The notes under the pieces were generated by a model. That model saw nothing but the letters and a program-made list of their open reading frames with translations. It had not been told where the DNA came from and did not search any database. Shown here in pieces: positions 45,417 through 54,346 of a stretch of DNA of 64,000 nt (position 1 is its first letter; each line of letters starts with the position of its first letter). The DNA lies in NCBI GenBank assembly GCA_052034005.1, contig JBPOJB010000032.1:1-64000 (forward strand). The letters are read 5' to 3'. The DNA comes from JAAYDI01 sp052034005 (GTDB taxonomy: Bacteria > Planctomycetota > Planctomycetia > Pirellulales > Pirellulaceae). The position numbers and the translations under genes are program-made.

Positions 45417-48400
45417 ATGGCAGACCACCCGAACAACGCGTCCGATTGCACGACGGACGGCGACTGTTACCGGCACATCAGTCGGCGCGAGTTGCTGCGG
45501 CGGACGGGCGCTGGCGCCTTGGCGCTGGGGCTGCCCGCCCTGCGGGCCATGGCTGGGCCGTTTGACGCGCACGATTTCGAGCAGCTGGTGCCTGCGGACA
45601 AGCGGCTGAGCGCCGAGTGGATCCAGTCGTTGTACGCGCGTGGCGAGCCGGAGCAATACACGGGTCCGGATCTCCAGTGGATCGGGATGCCGATCGGCGG
45701 GCTGTGTGCTGGTCAGTTGTATTTGGGCGGCGATGGCCGGCTCTGGCATTGGGACATTTTCAACCAGTACATCGGCACGGGTGCCGCGCACTATGCGGAC
45801 CCTTTGAAACCCGCCGCGCCGCTCGACCAGGGGTTCGCGATCCGCGTGAACGACACCGTCAAGTCGCTCGATCACCGCGGCTTTCGCGACATCCGCTTTC
45901 GCGGCGAGTACCCCATCGCCAAGGTCCTCTATCGCGACCCGGAGCTGCCTGTCACCATCGAGCTGGAAGCCTTCTCGCCGTTCATTCCGCTCGATGAATC
46001 GGATTCCAGCCTGCCGGTGACCGTCATGCGCTACACGGTCAGGAACACCAGCGCGGCCGCTGTGGAGATGGAACTGGGCGGTTGGCTGGAGAACGCCGTG
46101 TGCCTGTGGACCGGTCAGTCGGGCATCGGCCTGCGGCACAACCGGATCGTGCGGACCGGGACCATGCTGCGACTGGAATGCTCGGCCACGGAGCCGCCTG
46201 ATGACGCGCGTCCCGACATCCTGTTCGAGGATTGGGATCGAGAGGCGTATGATCCCTGGACCGTCACCGGCACGGCGTTCGGCGGCGGCCCGGTGCTCAA
46301 GGCGGAGGTGCCCGAGTACCAGGGCGACGTCGGCGGACCCGGCCGGCGCGTGGTCAACTCGCACGCGACGGCGCCGGGCGGCGATGTGGGCGAGAAAGAC
46401 AACCAGACCGGCACGCTCACCAGTGGCGAGTTCACCATCGAGCGCGACTACATCACGTTCTGGATCGGCGGCGGAAGCCACGCCGGCACGACCTGCCTGA
46501 ATCTGCTGGTCGACGGCAAGGTCGTGCTCACGGCCACCGGACAGGACAGCAACCGCATGCGTCTCGATCAGTTCGAGGTGCGGCACCTGAGGGGCCGGAC
46601 CGCACGGCTGCAGATCGTCGACCACCAGCAGGGTCCCTGGGGCAACATCGGCATCGGCCGGATCGTGTTGAGCGACAAGCCGGCCGCGCTGCAGGTGCCA
46701 TTCGAGGATCGGCACGATTTCGGCACCCTGGTGTTGGCGCTGCTCGAGCCGGGCGCGAGCGACCGCGGCGTGGCCGGCTTGCCCGACAGCGCCGTTCCGG
46801 CCGGCCTGTTCCGGGAGTCCGCGGACTCGGACCTGCAGGGCTCCAGGCCGTTCGGTCAGCCGTTGCGGGGCGGCCTGGCACGCACGCAGTCGTTGGGCGC
46901 CGGCGAGGAATCGACGGTGACGTTCCTCGTCGCATGGCACTTCCCCAACGATCGCATCGAAGGCGTGCCGGATGTCGGGCGCTACTATGCCAACCGGTTC
47001 AAGAGCGCCGCGGACGTTGCCGACTACACGGCCGCGCATTTTTCGTCGCTGCACGCCCAGACGCGCCTGTGGCGGGACACCTGGTACGACTCGACGCTGC
47101 CCTACTGGTTCCTGGACCGCACGATGCTCAACACGTCGATCCTGGCCACCTCCACCTGCCACCGATTCGCCACGGGCCGATTCTATGGTTGGGAAGGCGT
47201 CGGCTGTTGTCCCGGCACCTGCACCCATGTGTGGCAGTACGCGCAGGCGCCCGCCCGGCTGTTCCCGGCGTTGGAGCGCGACCTGCGCGAGCGCACGGAC
47301 TTCGGCATCGCCTTCGATGCGGATTCCGGCCTGATCCGATTCCGTGCCGAAGGCGCGGGCCTGGCGATCGACGGCCAATCCGGGTGTATCTTGCGGAGCT
47401 ACCGCGAGCACCTGGTCTCCCCCGACGACGCGTTCCTCCGGCGCAACTGGCCGAAGATCAAGCGGGCCGTCCAGTGCCTGATCGACAAGGACGCCGATGG
47501 CAACGGGATCATGGAGAGCAATCAGCACAATACGCTGGATTCCGACTGGTATGGCCCGGTCGCCTGGCTGAGCGGCATATACATCGCGGCCCTGCGCGCA
47601 GCGGAGGAGATGGCCCGGGAAGTAGGCGACAGCGCGTTTGCCGCGACCTGCCGTGCGATCTTCCAGCGGGGCCGACAGTTCATCGTCCAGGAGCTGTTCA
47701 ACGGCGAGTATTTCGTCAACCGGGTCGATCGGCAGCACCTCAACGCCATCAACTCGGGGACCGGCTGTGCCATCGACCAGGTGCTCGGCCAGTCGTGGGC
47801 ATGGCAGGTGAGCCTGGGCCGCGTGTTGCCCCAGCCGGAAACGCGCTCGGCCCTCAAGTCGCTCTGGCGTTACAACTTCACGCCGGACGTGGGCCCCTTC
47901 CGGGAGGCCAACAAACCCGGGCGCTGGTACGCCATGCCCGGCGAAGCCGGACTGCTCATGTGCACATTCCCGCGCAGCGACTGGACTTACCAGCAGGCGG
48001 CCGGCCAAGGACCGGACTGGGCGGCCGGCTACTTCAATGAATGCATGAACGGGTTCGAGTACCAGGTGGCCGGCCACATGATCTGGGAAGGTCTGCTGCA
48101 GGAAGGCCTGGCCGTCACCCGTGCCGTCCACGACCGCTATCACGCGCGCCGCCGCAACCCCTGGAACGAAGTCGAATGCGGCGATCACTATGCCCGCTCG
48201 ATGGCCAGCTACGGGGTGTTTCTGGCAATGTGCGGGTTCGAATACCACGGGCCGCGCGGCCACATCGGTTTCGCGCCGCGCCTGTCGCCGGACGATTTCC
48301 GCGCGGCGTTCACAGCCGCCGAAGGCTGGGGCACGTTCCGCCAGCAATGGAATGGCGGAACCGGGACCGCGGAACTCGCGCTGCGCTGGGGCGCACTCCG

Positions 48401-48581
48401 ACTACGCACCATGTCGCTCGCCGTGCCGGCCGAGCCCAGCCGGGTTGCGGTGACGCTCGATGGCCACCCTCTCGAGTCGACGTACCGCTGGGAGGAGCAG
48501 CGGCTGGTGATCGAATTGGCGGAGGACCAGCACATCGCGGCGGAGGGACAACTCCGCGTGGAGGTGATGGGCCGTGGCTGA
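45417..48581 (+). CDS. Tat-exported GH116 beta-glucosidase/glucosylceramidase-family enzyme
   Basis: A 1054-residue protein. SRRELLRRTGAGALALGLP is a Tat-like signal at about residues 22-45. An N-terminal beta-sandwich (GMPIGGLCAGQLYLGGDG is a GH116 hallmark) is followed by an inserted jellyroll-like segment at about 290-420 and an (alpha/alpha)6 barrel. The predicted nucleophile is Glu593 in YGWEGVG, followed by the family segment CTHVWQYAQAPARLFP. The probable acid/base Asp708 lies in HNTLDSDWYGP. GH116 includes human GBA2 and bacterial beta-glucosidases/xylosidases. GGGGGAAGG lies about 6 nt before the ATG. Last gene of the glycosidase block. Confidence 0.9.
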   Translation: MADHPNNASDCTTDGDCYRHISRRELLRRTGAGALALGLPALRAMAGPFDAHDFEQLVPADKRLSAEWIQSLYARGEPEQYTGPDLQWIGMPIGGLCAGQLYLGGDGRLWHWDIFNQYIGTGAAHYADPLKPAAPLDQGFAIRVNDTVKSLDHRGFRDIRFRGEYPIAKVLYRDPELPVTIELEAFSPFIPLDESDSSLPVTVMRYTVRNTSAAAVEMELGGWLENAVCLWTGQSGIGLRHNRIVRTGTMLRLECSATEPPDDARPDILFEDWDREAYDPWTVTGTAFGGGPVLKAEVPEYQGDVGGPGRRVVNSHATAPGGDVGEKDNQTGTLTSGEFTIERDYITFWIGGGSHAGTTCLNLLVDGKVVLTATGQDSNRMRLDQFEVRHLRGRTARLQIVDHQQGPWGNIGIGRIVLSDKPAALQVPFEDRHDFGTLVLALLEPGASDRGVAGLPDSAVPAGLFRESADSDLQGSRPFGQPLRGGLARTQSLGAGEESTVTFLVAWHFPNDRIEGVPDVGRYYANRFKSAADVADYTAAHFSSLHAQTRLWRDTWYDSTLPYWFLDRTMLNTSILATSTCHRFATGRFYGWEGVGCCPGTCTHVWQYAQAPARLFPALERDLRERTDFGIAFDADSGLIRFRAEGAGLAIDGQSGCILRSYREHLVSPDDAFLRRNWPKIKRAVQCLIDKDADGNGIMESNQHNTLDSDWYGPVAWLSGIYIAALRAAEEMAREVGDSAFAATCRAIFQRGRQFIVQELFNGEYFVNRVDRQHLNAINSGTGCAIDQVLGQSWAWQVSLGRVLPQPETRSALKSLWRYNFTPDVGPFREANKPGRWYAMPGEAGLLMCTFPRSDWTYQQAAGQGPDWAAGYFNECMNGFEYQVAGHMIWEGLLQEGLAVTRAVHDRYHARRRNPWNEVECGDHYARSMASYGVFLAMCGFEYHGPRGHIGFAPRLSPDDFRAAFTAAEGWGTFRQQWNGGTGTAELALRWGALRLRTMSLAVPAEPSRVAVTLDGHPLESTYRWEEQRLVIELAEDQHIAAEGQLRVEVMGRG

Positions 48582-48650
48582 AGGTCGCGTGATCGCTGAC
48601 GTGCCAGTCCCCGCCGGCCGGCCGGTTGCAGGCGCGTGCCGCAGACAAGC

Positions 48651-50267
48651 TCAATGCTGCGCACTCGCGAGCCGCGGATCATCGAGATCCAGGCGATACA
48701 TGATCTGGTTGTAATCGTACCGCGGCGTCGGTGTCGGATTGCCCGAGAAGCTGGTCGTGTAGGTGCCTTCGAAATAGATCACGCGCCCGCCGTCCTGATC
48801 GAAGAACGGGTGGTGGACGGGGTTGTAGAAACTGTATCGGTCGTGCGTCACGATCTTCTTCGCGCAGCGCCAGGGCCCGGTCAGCTCCGGAGCTTCCGCA
48901 TACCAGATCTCGCCCAGCATGGACGTGCCGCCCGACTGGCAGGCGATCGCAATCCACTTCTGACGATATTCGTTCCAAGCCACGCTGCCGCGATGCAGAT
49001 GGACAGGCTGCTGCGAATCCACATCGAGCGGCACATAGCAGGCCTCCTCCTGGCGGATCGCCCCCGCCGCGATCCACTGCCGCTGCAGCGCGACGTCCGC
49101 CGGCTGAGCGTCCTTGTGCCAGCCGAAGACGACGCGACCCGTCGCATCGCGCGTGAACCGCGGGTTGGCCGGATCGCTGCCCGGCTCCAGGCATGTCCAG
49201 GCTTCCCAGCTGTCGGCCGCCGCGAAATCCTTGAGCGTGGCGGGAACCCGCACGGTCGGGAAGACCTCGCCCAGATAGACATACTCCGATGTGCCGTCAG
49301 GATGGCGGATAGGATGCGCTTGACCAGGGAACCGCCAGCGCTCGCGCATCTCCAGCGGCATCGGCGTGTCGAACTGCTGTGCCTCGTCGTCATAGATGGC
49401 CAGCCCGTGATCGAGCATCGTTCCCAGGTCTTTCATGTGCGCGTAATGGCACACCAGGCGGTCGCGGCCCGCTTCGTCGCGAAGCACGCACACCGCATCG
49501 ATCCACACGGGCCCTGTCTTGACCCCCAGACGCGCCATCGGACGGCTGAACCCGTCCTCTCCCACGAAATACTCCAAGTCCACCGCGCGATCGGGGTCCG
49601 CAGTCGGACCCGGCAGGTCGGAGGTGGCTCCGGCCATCCAGAAGTGACCCAATGGGTATCGCAGCCGGTTGGTATCGCCCCAGAACCAGTAAATCCGGTC
49701 GCGATACACCGCGGCCATCACCGAGTCCTGGCCGGCGACCTGGCCCGTGCCCCGCGGCTCGCGCAGCGGTACCGGCTTGCCCAGCCGCAGGCTGGCGTCA
49801 TAGATCCCCTCGCCCGTGATCCGGTACAAGCGCTCCGCGATGTTGGTCCGACAGACCTGCACGACCGCCTCTCGGCCGGGTTCGGGAGTGAGCACCAGCC
49901 CGGCGAAACCGAACCCGTCCTTGGCATAGGTGTAACCATGGCTCTGGACATGGAAGAACACGGGTCGGCCGATCAGGTCGAGATCGTCCAGGGCGATCCA
50001 GCCGGCGCTGTCGGTCACATACCGCTGGTGGTGAACGGTTTCCAATTCGACGAGTGGCACGCCGCGGCCGGTTTCGGAGTCCACCACCTGGATGCCGAAG
50101 AAACGTGGCGGGCAGGCCTGTTGGGGTGCAGCGCCCAGAGTGGTGCGCGCGACACCGGCGACGCACATGCCGGTGAGGATGTACCCGAGGGTTTGCAGGC
50201 TGCGCCATCGCCGGACAGGCTGCCATGGTGTTGTGACATCGGTCGTGCGATATCTCGAGGTCGTCAT
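48651..50267 (-). CDS. Secreted DUF4185/GH43-like five-bladed propeller protein
   Basis: A 538-residue protein with an export signal (about residues 20-45; a short basic lead precedes it). An N-terminal Ig-like carboxypeptidase-regulatory-type domain (VVDSETGRGVPLVELETV) is followed by a five-bladed beta-propeller. The pattern DSVMAAVYRDRIYWFWGDT and late YSFYNPVHHPFFDQDGG resembles DUF4185 and GH43/GH117-type folds. WFWGDT and the FGWHKD blade are typical, but catalytic residues cannot be assigned with confidence. GAGG lies about 8 nt before ATG 50267. It converges on the GH116 gene (69 bp apart), so it is regulated separately from that block. Confidence 0.72.
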   Translation of the reverse strand: MTTSRYRTTDVTTPWQPVRRWRSLQTLGYILTGMCVAGVARTTLGAAPQQACPPRFFGIQVVDSETGRGVPLVELETVHHQRYVTDSAGWIALDDLDLIGRPVFFHVQSHGYTYAKDGFGFAGLVLTPEPGREAVVQVCRTNIAERLYRITGEGIYDASLRLGKPVPLREPRGTGQVAGQDSVMAAVYRDRIYWFWGDTNRLRYPLGHFWMAGATSDLPGPTADPDRAVDLEYFVGEDGFSRPMARLGVKTGPVWIDAVCVLRDEAGRDRLVCHYAHMKDLGTMLDHGLAIYDDEAQQFDTPMPLEMRERWRFPGQAHPIRHPDGTSEYVYLGEVFPTVRVPATLKDFAAADSWEAWTCLEPGSDPANPRFTRDATGRVVFGWHKDAQPADVALQRQWIAAGAIRQEEACYVPLDVDSQQPVHLHRGSVAWNEYRQKWIAIACQSGGTSMLGEIWYAEAPELTGPWRCAKKIVTHDRYSFYNPVHHPFFDQDGGRVIYFEGTYTTSFSGNPTPTPRYDYNQIMYRLDLDDPRLASAQH

Positions 50268-50660
50268 CGGTATGCCTCACGGTGGATTACTCGGGCGCCC
50301 GCCGGGCAGCGAGTCATCTTACGCGCTACCGGCGCGGAGAGCCACGCCGGCACGGTCCTGTCTCCCATCACGGCGGCAGCCGACAGGGGCGGCCCCCTGG
50401 ATCCGAGGCGCCGGATCGGATAGCACTGGTGGCACGACCGCAAGCGGGGCCGGATGCAAGATCCGCCGCGGTGTGCCGAATCGCCCCCTACGATCGGGCC
50501 CCCGGCGCGCGGGCGGGACGGACCTCCCGACGAACGAGCGGTTCTTGGCGCCGCCGGGAAACCGGCGGCGGCCGAGCAGGGTATGGGGTATCGGATGCAT
50601 TGCCGGCCGCCGAGGTGACGGTTCCCGCATCACTGTACCAGTTTGGGAAAGGAACGACAA
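50268..50660. other. Intergenic region between divergent genes
   Basis: This 393-bp space separates the propeller gene (-) from the orphan secreted protein (+). It contains a perfect GC hairpin with a GAAA loop at 50549-50570 but no convincing promoter pair, RNA gene or small coding frame. Confidence 0.5.
50549..50570 (+). other. Perfect 9-bp GC stem with GAAA tetraloop
   Basis: CGCCGCCGG-GAAA-CCGGCGGCG forms a 9-bp stem closed by a GNRA-type loop when transcribed on the plus strand, about 90 nt before ATG 50661. It may be a structured leader element or chance in GC-rich DNA. On the minus strand the loop would be TTTC, which is not GNRA. Confidence 0.35.
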
Positions 50661-52529
50661 ATGAAACGGCTGTTGTGTGCGACCTGTGTGTTGTTGCTCG
50701 CTGGGATATCCGCGGCAAGCGCGACCGACGCGAGTCGGAACGTGGACGTCCGCCGCGGCGTGCCGGACGACGTGTTTTTGGCCGTCTACGGCAAGCACAA
50801 TCCGGAACGGGATTACCAGCGGCGGTATTACGACGAAGTCTGGCAGACCGTCCAGAAGACGAAGATCATGGACAAGGTCGTCCAGATGGTGACGGCCCAG
50901 ATGAGTAGCGAGGACTACGACAAGGCCAAGGGCGTGGTCGACGAGCTGCGTGAGGCGACCAAGGGGATCGACATCAAGGCGCTGGCCGACGCTCAGGAGA
51001 TCGTGTATGCCCAGTGGATGCAGATGGCGCCGATGCCGACCTCCCAGCACCTGTTGATCCTCCGCGTCACGCCCGAGGCGGCCGCGTCCACGGCCGAAGG
51101 TGTGAAGAACCTGCTGGCCCTGGCCGAGCGCTACTCGGGGGGCGAAGTCACCGTGTCGCAACGCGAGGAAGCGGGCGCTCAGGTCTACGGCCTGGTCCTG
51201 CCTCCGCAGGTTCCGTTCCAGCCGGCGGTGGCGCACATGGGCGACCTGTTCCTGTTCTGTTCGTCGCGCGACCTGCTGAGCGACAGCCTGCAGCTGCTTG
51301 CCGGCGGCTCGGGCGCCTGCAAGTTCGACGATCCGCGCTTGAAGGCCGCCCTGCGGCAGCTGCCGGAAATGGAGGACAGCCTGGTCTTCTATGACGGCCG
51401 GGCGCAGTTCGCCGCCTTGCGCCGTCTGGGTGGGTTTCTACAACAGGTCGGACGAGGCGACTCGAATGTCGAACTCGTCACGAGGATCCTGGACAAGCTC
51501 TGGGACGATGTGGCGATCATCGACTTCGAGGTCACCGTGGAGTACACCGAAGGCAATCTGAACCGGTCGGCCACCTACGGCAAGCTGCTCCCGGGCACCG
51601 AGGATGCCACCCTGCGCAAGATGCTTTCCGGCGGGCAGGCATTCGAGAAGTGGTACGCCTGGGTCCCCGCCGGCGCGCTGTCGTACTCGGTGTGCAAGGG
51701 TGTGAACCTGCACCTGCTCTACGAGCGGATCCTGGCCGTATTGCAGGAGGACGTGCCCGCCGCCGCTCCGGCCCTGGAGCAGTTCGAGGCGATCCAGGCA
51801 CAGTTGGACCTGCACCTGGACCGCGACATCCTCCAGGCTTTCCCGGGCGAGCATGTGTCGGTCACCTTGCCGGCGGCCAAGGGCAAGCGGCCCGAATCGG
51901 TCGTCGCGCTGCGCTGCACGAAGCCTGATCGGATCAAGGAGCTGCTCCACCGGGCCATGGCGGCTGTGCAGCAGATCAAGGAGCCGATAGTCCAGGCCCA
52001 GCAACCGAAGTTCGTGGAGAGCGAGGAACTGGAAGGGTTCGAAGCCTTGTCCCTGGCCGTCTTGAATGCGTTCCAGGTGCGCCCGGTCTTCGGTTTCCAG
52101 GACGGCTGGCTGTACATCGGATCGAGCGCCGATGCGGTGAAGAAGGTGCTGGCGACCAAGGCGGGCCGGGGCGAGACGGTGGAAGGGACCGAGGCGTTCC
52201 GGAAACTGAGACTCGACGTGGACGGTCCCGTCGACTCCATCGCCTACAAGAACACGGCCGAACAGGTGCACGCGGTCGCCGACATGCTTGACCAGCTGGG
52301 CATCACGATCCCGATGGTCATGGCCATGGTTCCCACCGGCGCGAGCCAGGACGACCTGAAACCGTTCCAGGCGATCCTTTCGCTGCTGCCGGACGTGTCG
52401 AAGATCGTGCGGAAGTTCGATTTCCTGGAGGCCAATGTGACGGTCGTGCAACCTGGCAGCGACCCGGGCAGCTACGAGAAACGTTCTGTCACCGTAGTGC
52501 GTCCGGCCGACGCGGCGTCTGCCGAGTAG
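50661..52529 (+). CDS. Secreted protein of unknown function, DUF3352-like
   Basis: A 622-residue exported protein with a clear signal peptide (MKRLLCATCVLLLAGISAA) and AAAGGA about 7 nt before the ATG. No enzyme motif is visible. The body alternates helices and strands with internally similar segments such as LILRVTPEAAAST, VVALRCTKPDRIKEL and GFQDGWLYIGSSADAVKKVL. The last is the 'xxxgxlvls.s.e.l...l' pattern of DUF3352-type planctomycete proteins, which stay poorly characterised. It is flanked by an intergenic hairpin upstream and a strong stem-loop downstream, so it is probably transcribed alone. Confidence 0.7.
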   Translation: MKRLLCATCVLLLAGISAASATDASRNVDVRRGVPDDVFLAVYGKHNPERDYQRRYYDEVWQTVQKTKIMDKVVQMVTAQMSSEDYDKAKGVVDELREATKGIDIKALADAQEIVYAQWMQMAPMPTSQHLLILRVTPEAAASTAEGVKNLLALAERYSGGEVTVSQREEAGAQVYGLVLPPQVPFQPAVAHMGDLFLFCSSRDLLSDSLQLLAGGSGACKFDDPRLKAALRQLPEMEDSLVFYDGRAQFAALRRLGGFLQQVGRGDSNVELVTRILDKLWDDVAIIDFEVTVEYTEGNLNRSATYGKLLPGTEDATLRKMLSGGQAFEKWYAWVPAGALSYSVCKGVNLHLLYERILAVLQEDVPAAAPALEQFEAIQAQLDLHLDRDILQAFPGEHVSVTLPAAKGKRPESVVALRCTKPDRIKELLHRAMAAVQQIKEPIVQAQQPKFVESEELEGFEALSLAVLNAFQVRPVFGFQDGWLYIGSSADAVKKVLATKAGRGETVEGTEAFRKLRLDVDGPVDSIAYKNTAEQVHAVADMLDQLGITIPMVMAMVPTGASQDDLKPFQAILSLLPDVSKIVRKFDFLEANVTVVQPGSDPGSYEKRSVTVVRPADAASAE

Positions 52530-52556
52530 GCGTCGACGGGCGGGAAGCGTTAGTCT

Positions 52557-52607
52557 CGGCGGCTTCGGGCATGCGGCGTTGTATTGCCGAGTGGCCCGAA
52601 GCTGCCG
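52557..52607. terminator. 14-bp stem-loop between convergent genes, bidirectional terminator candidate
   Basis: CGGCGGCTTCGGGC (52557-52570) pairs with GCCCGAAGCTGCCG (52594-52607), with one G-T wobble and a 23-nt loop. It is symmetric, lies 28 bp after the orphan gene stop, and sits 58 bp from the DUF4340 stop. No T-run follows, so factor-dependent termination or mRNA end protection is as likely. Confidence 0.5.
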
Positions 52608-52664
52608 GCGTCCCCGGCTCGCCCGGCGGCACTCAGGTGCCCGGGCGGGCCGCGGGGCTACGGT

Positions 52665-54326
52665 TTACGGTTCGGTGTCGAAGGGCATGCCGGCCGGCGG
52701 CGGTGTCTGGGGGCCTTCGTCGGGCTTCTTCCCTTCGACTCCTTCTTTCTCCAGCTGCCGCAGGGCGTCCACACCGAACCCTTCCTCCGCGGCCGACGCT
52801 TTCTCGGAGATCAAGTCGTTGCGGCCCAGGTGGACTTTCTTGTACTCATCCTCGGCGATGATGTAATACCAATCGGCGAAGCGGGCGTTGAGCTCGGCGA
52901 TTTGCGTTCTGGCCTTCTTGAGCTTCTCGTCGCGCTCATCCTGCTTGCGCTGGTTCTCTTTCCGCACCCGTTCGCGTTCCAACTCGAGGTCGGTCATCTC
53001 TGCCGCGGGCTTTTCCTTGGCCTCCTCCGGCTTGGCCGCCTCGTCGCCGTCCGGCTTGGGTGCCTCGGTCGCGGCCGTTTCGTCGCCGACCGGTTTCGGT
53101 TCTTCCTGCGCCGCGTCCGGCGAATCGCCGCCCGGGAGCGGTTCGAGTTGCAGGGGCGGGAATTTCGATTCATCCAGCCGGGCGGTGACGAACAGGTAGC
53201 GGTTGATCTTTCCTTCCTGGCCCGCGTCCTGTCCGACGCTCTCGATCTCGCCGAACCGCAGGAGGTATTCGACTCCGGTCTTGAGGCTGACGAGCACTTC
53301 GCCGTTGGCGGCCAGGATTTCCGGCTCGCCCGTCTGGGTATTGCTCAAGTAGAAGCCGCGCGCCATCAACGACCGCTGACTCTCTTCGTTGTTGAGGAAG
53401 TCGGTGCCGGCTTTCAGGTCCGCGCCCAAGCCGGTGGGCTTGCGCAGCACGCCCACGATCTTCATGTCGCCGAGCGCCGTCTTGAACTCATTGAGTTTCT
53501 GGGTGTTGAGTTCTTCGGTCGGCAGCAACTCGGTGGGCCGCTTCTCGCCGCCTCGGTATTGGACCAGCTCGTCCAGGACCCACTTGCTCTGATCGGAGTT
53601 CCAGGTCACCTGCGCTTCGAAGCGCTTGTCAATCGTTCCGCGCAGGCCGGTCAGGGTCTGGGTGGTGACGATGGCATAGTCTTTCAGGGTGGCGTGTTCG
53701 ACATCCAGCGTGTTGATCTTCAGCAGGTTGCGTTCGATCCATTTCTCGAACTCGGTCGGGAACTTCTCCGGGTCGATTTTGACGACATACACCTGGGATT
53801 GTCCGGGCTTGCGCACGAAATGCTGATCGGCTTCGCCCTTGACGCCCTTGCCGATGATGAGCTTGGCAAGCTCCTTGCCCTTCGCATCTTTGACGGCGAC
53901 CAGCAGGCCGACACCTTCCTGGCTGGCGTCGAGTTTCTGTTTGTCCGGTTCGATCACGCCGAACACCTGGTGGTCTTTCGGGTCCTCCGACGCGATCCCG
54001 ATGACGTTCAAGTCGATCAGTGCGCCGGCCGCATCCTTCATCTGGTTCTCCGCGTCCGCCGGGTAATTCGAGCTGGAGGGGATCGTCCAGAGCCGCGAGG
54101 TGGCGCTCCGCACGACTTCAAATTCCTGGAGCTGGCCGAGGCCCTCGGTGAACTTGGTGATCTTCAGCTCGGCGGCCGAGGCGGGATCGGTGAACTCGGG
54201 GAACATCGCTTTGCCCAGCAGTTCGGGTGGCCGATACTCCTCCTGCTTCGGGTAAGTGAACACGGCAACCAATACTGCCACCACTGCCACGGCGGCAAAG
54301 ATGACTGTCTTGATCGACTCGGACAT
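52665..54326 (-). CDS. DUF4340 membrane-anchored protein of the GldFG-type ABC locus
   Basis: A 553-residue protein with one N-terminal membrane helix (about residues 7-24; IFAAVAVVAVLVAVFTY). A DUF4340-type repeated beta fold follows, including RLWTIPSSSNYPADAENQ and LIIGKGVKGEADQHFVRKPG, 'QVYVVKIDPEKFP', and a second half with WVLDELVQYRG. The C-terminal third is charged and partly coiled-coil (Glu/Lys-rich, about 430-520). GAGGAG lies about 8 nt before ATG 54326. It is third after the ATPase and fused permease genes, with only 20 bp to the latter, so they form one operon. DUF4340 proteins usually accompany GldG/GldF-like transporters; the transported substrate is unknown. Confidence 0.9.
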   Translation of the reverse strand: MSESIKTVIFAAVAVVAVLVAVFTYPKQEEYRPPELLGKAMFPEFTDPASAAELKITKFTEGLGQLQEFEVVRSATSRLWTIPSSSNYPADAENQMKDAAGALIDLNVIGIASEDPKDHQVFGVIEPDKQKLDASQEGVGLLVAVKDAKGKELAKLIIGKGVKGEADQHFVRKPGQSQVYVVKIDPEKFPTEFEKWIERNLLKINTLDVEHATLKDYAIVTTQTLTGLRGTIDKRFEAQVTWNSDQSKWVLDELVQYRGGEKRPTELLPTEELNTQKLNEFKTALGDMKIVGVLRKPTGLGADLKAGTDFLNNEESQRSLMARGFYLSNTQTGEPEILAANGEVLVSLKTGVEYLLRFGEIESVGQDAGQEGKINRYLFVTARLDESKFPPLQLEPLPGGDSPDAAQEEPKPVGDETAATEAPKPDGDEAAKPEEAKEKPAAEMTDLELERERVRKENQRKQDERDEKLKKARTQIAELNARFADWYYIIAEDEYKKVHLGRNDLISEKASAAEEGFGVDALRQLEKEGVEGKKPDEGPQTPPPAGMPFDTEP

Positions 54327-54346
54327 GCGGATACTCCTCGCTTTGG

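Noticed and set aside
45393..48347. 984-residue open frame antisense to the GH116 gene
   Set aside because: No homology-like motifs; GH116 signatures on the plus strand are unmistakable.
37111..48581. Classical Bacteroidetes polysaccharide utilisation locus
   Set aside because: No SusC, SusD or hybrid two-component gene is present; it is only a co-directional glycosidase block.
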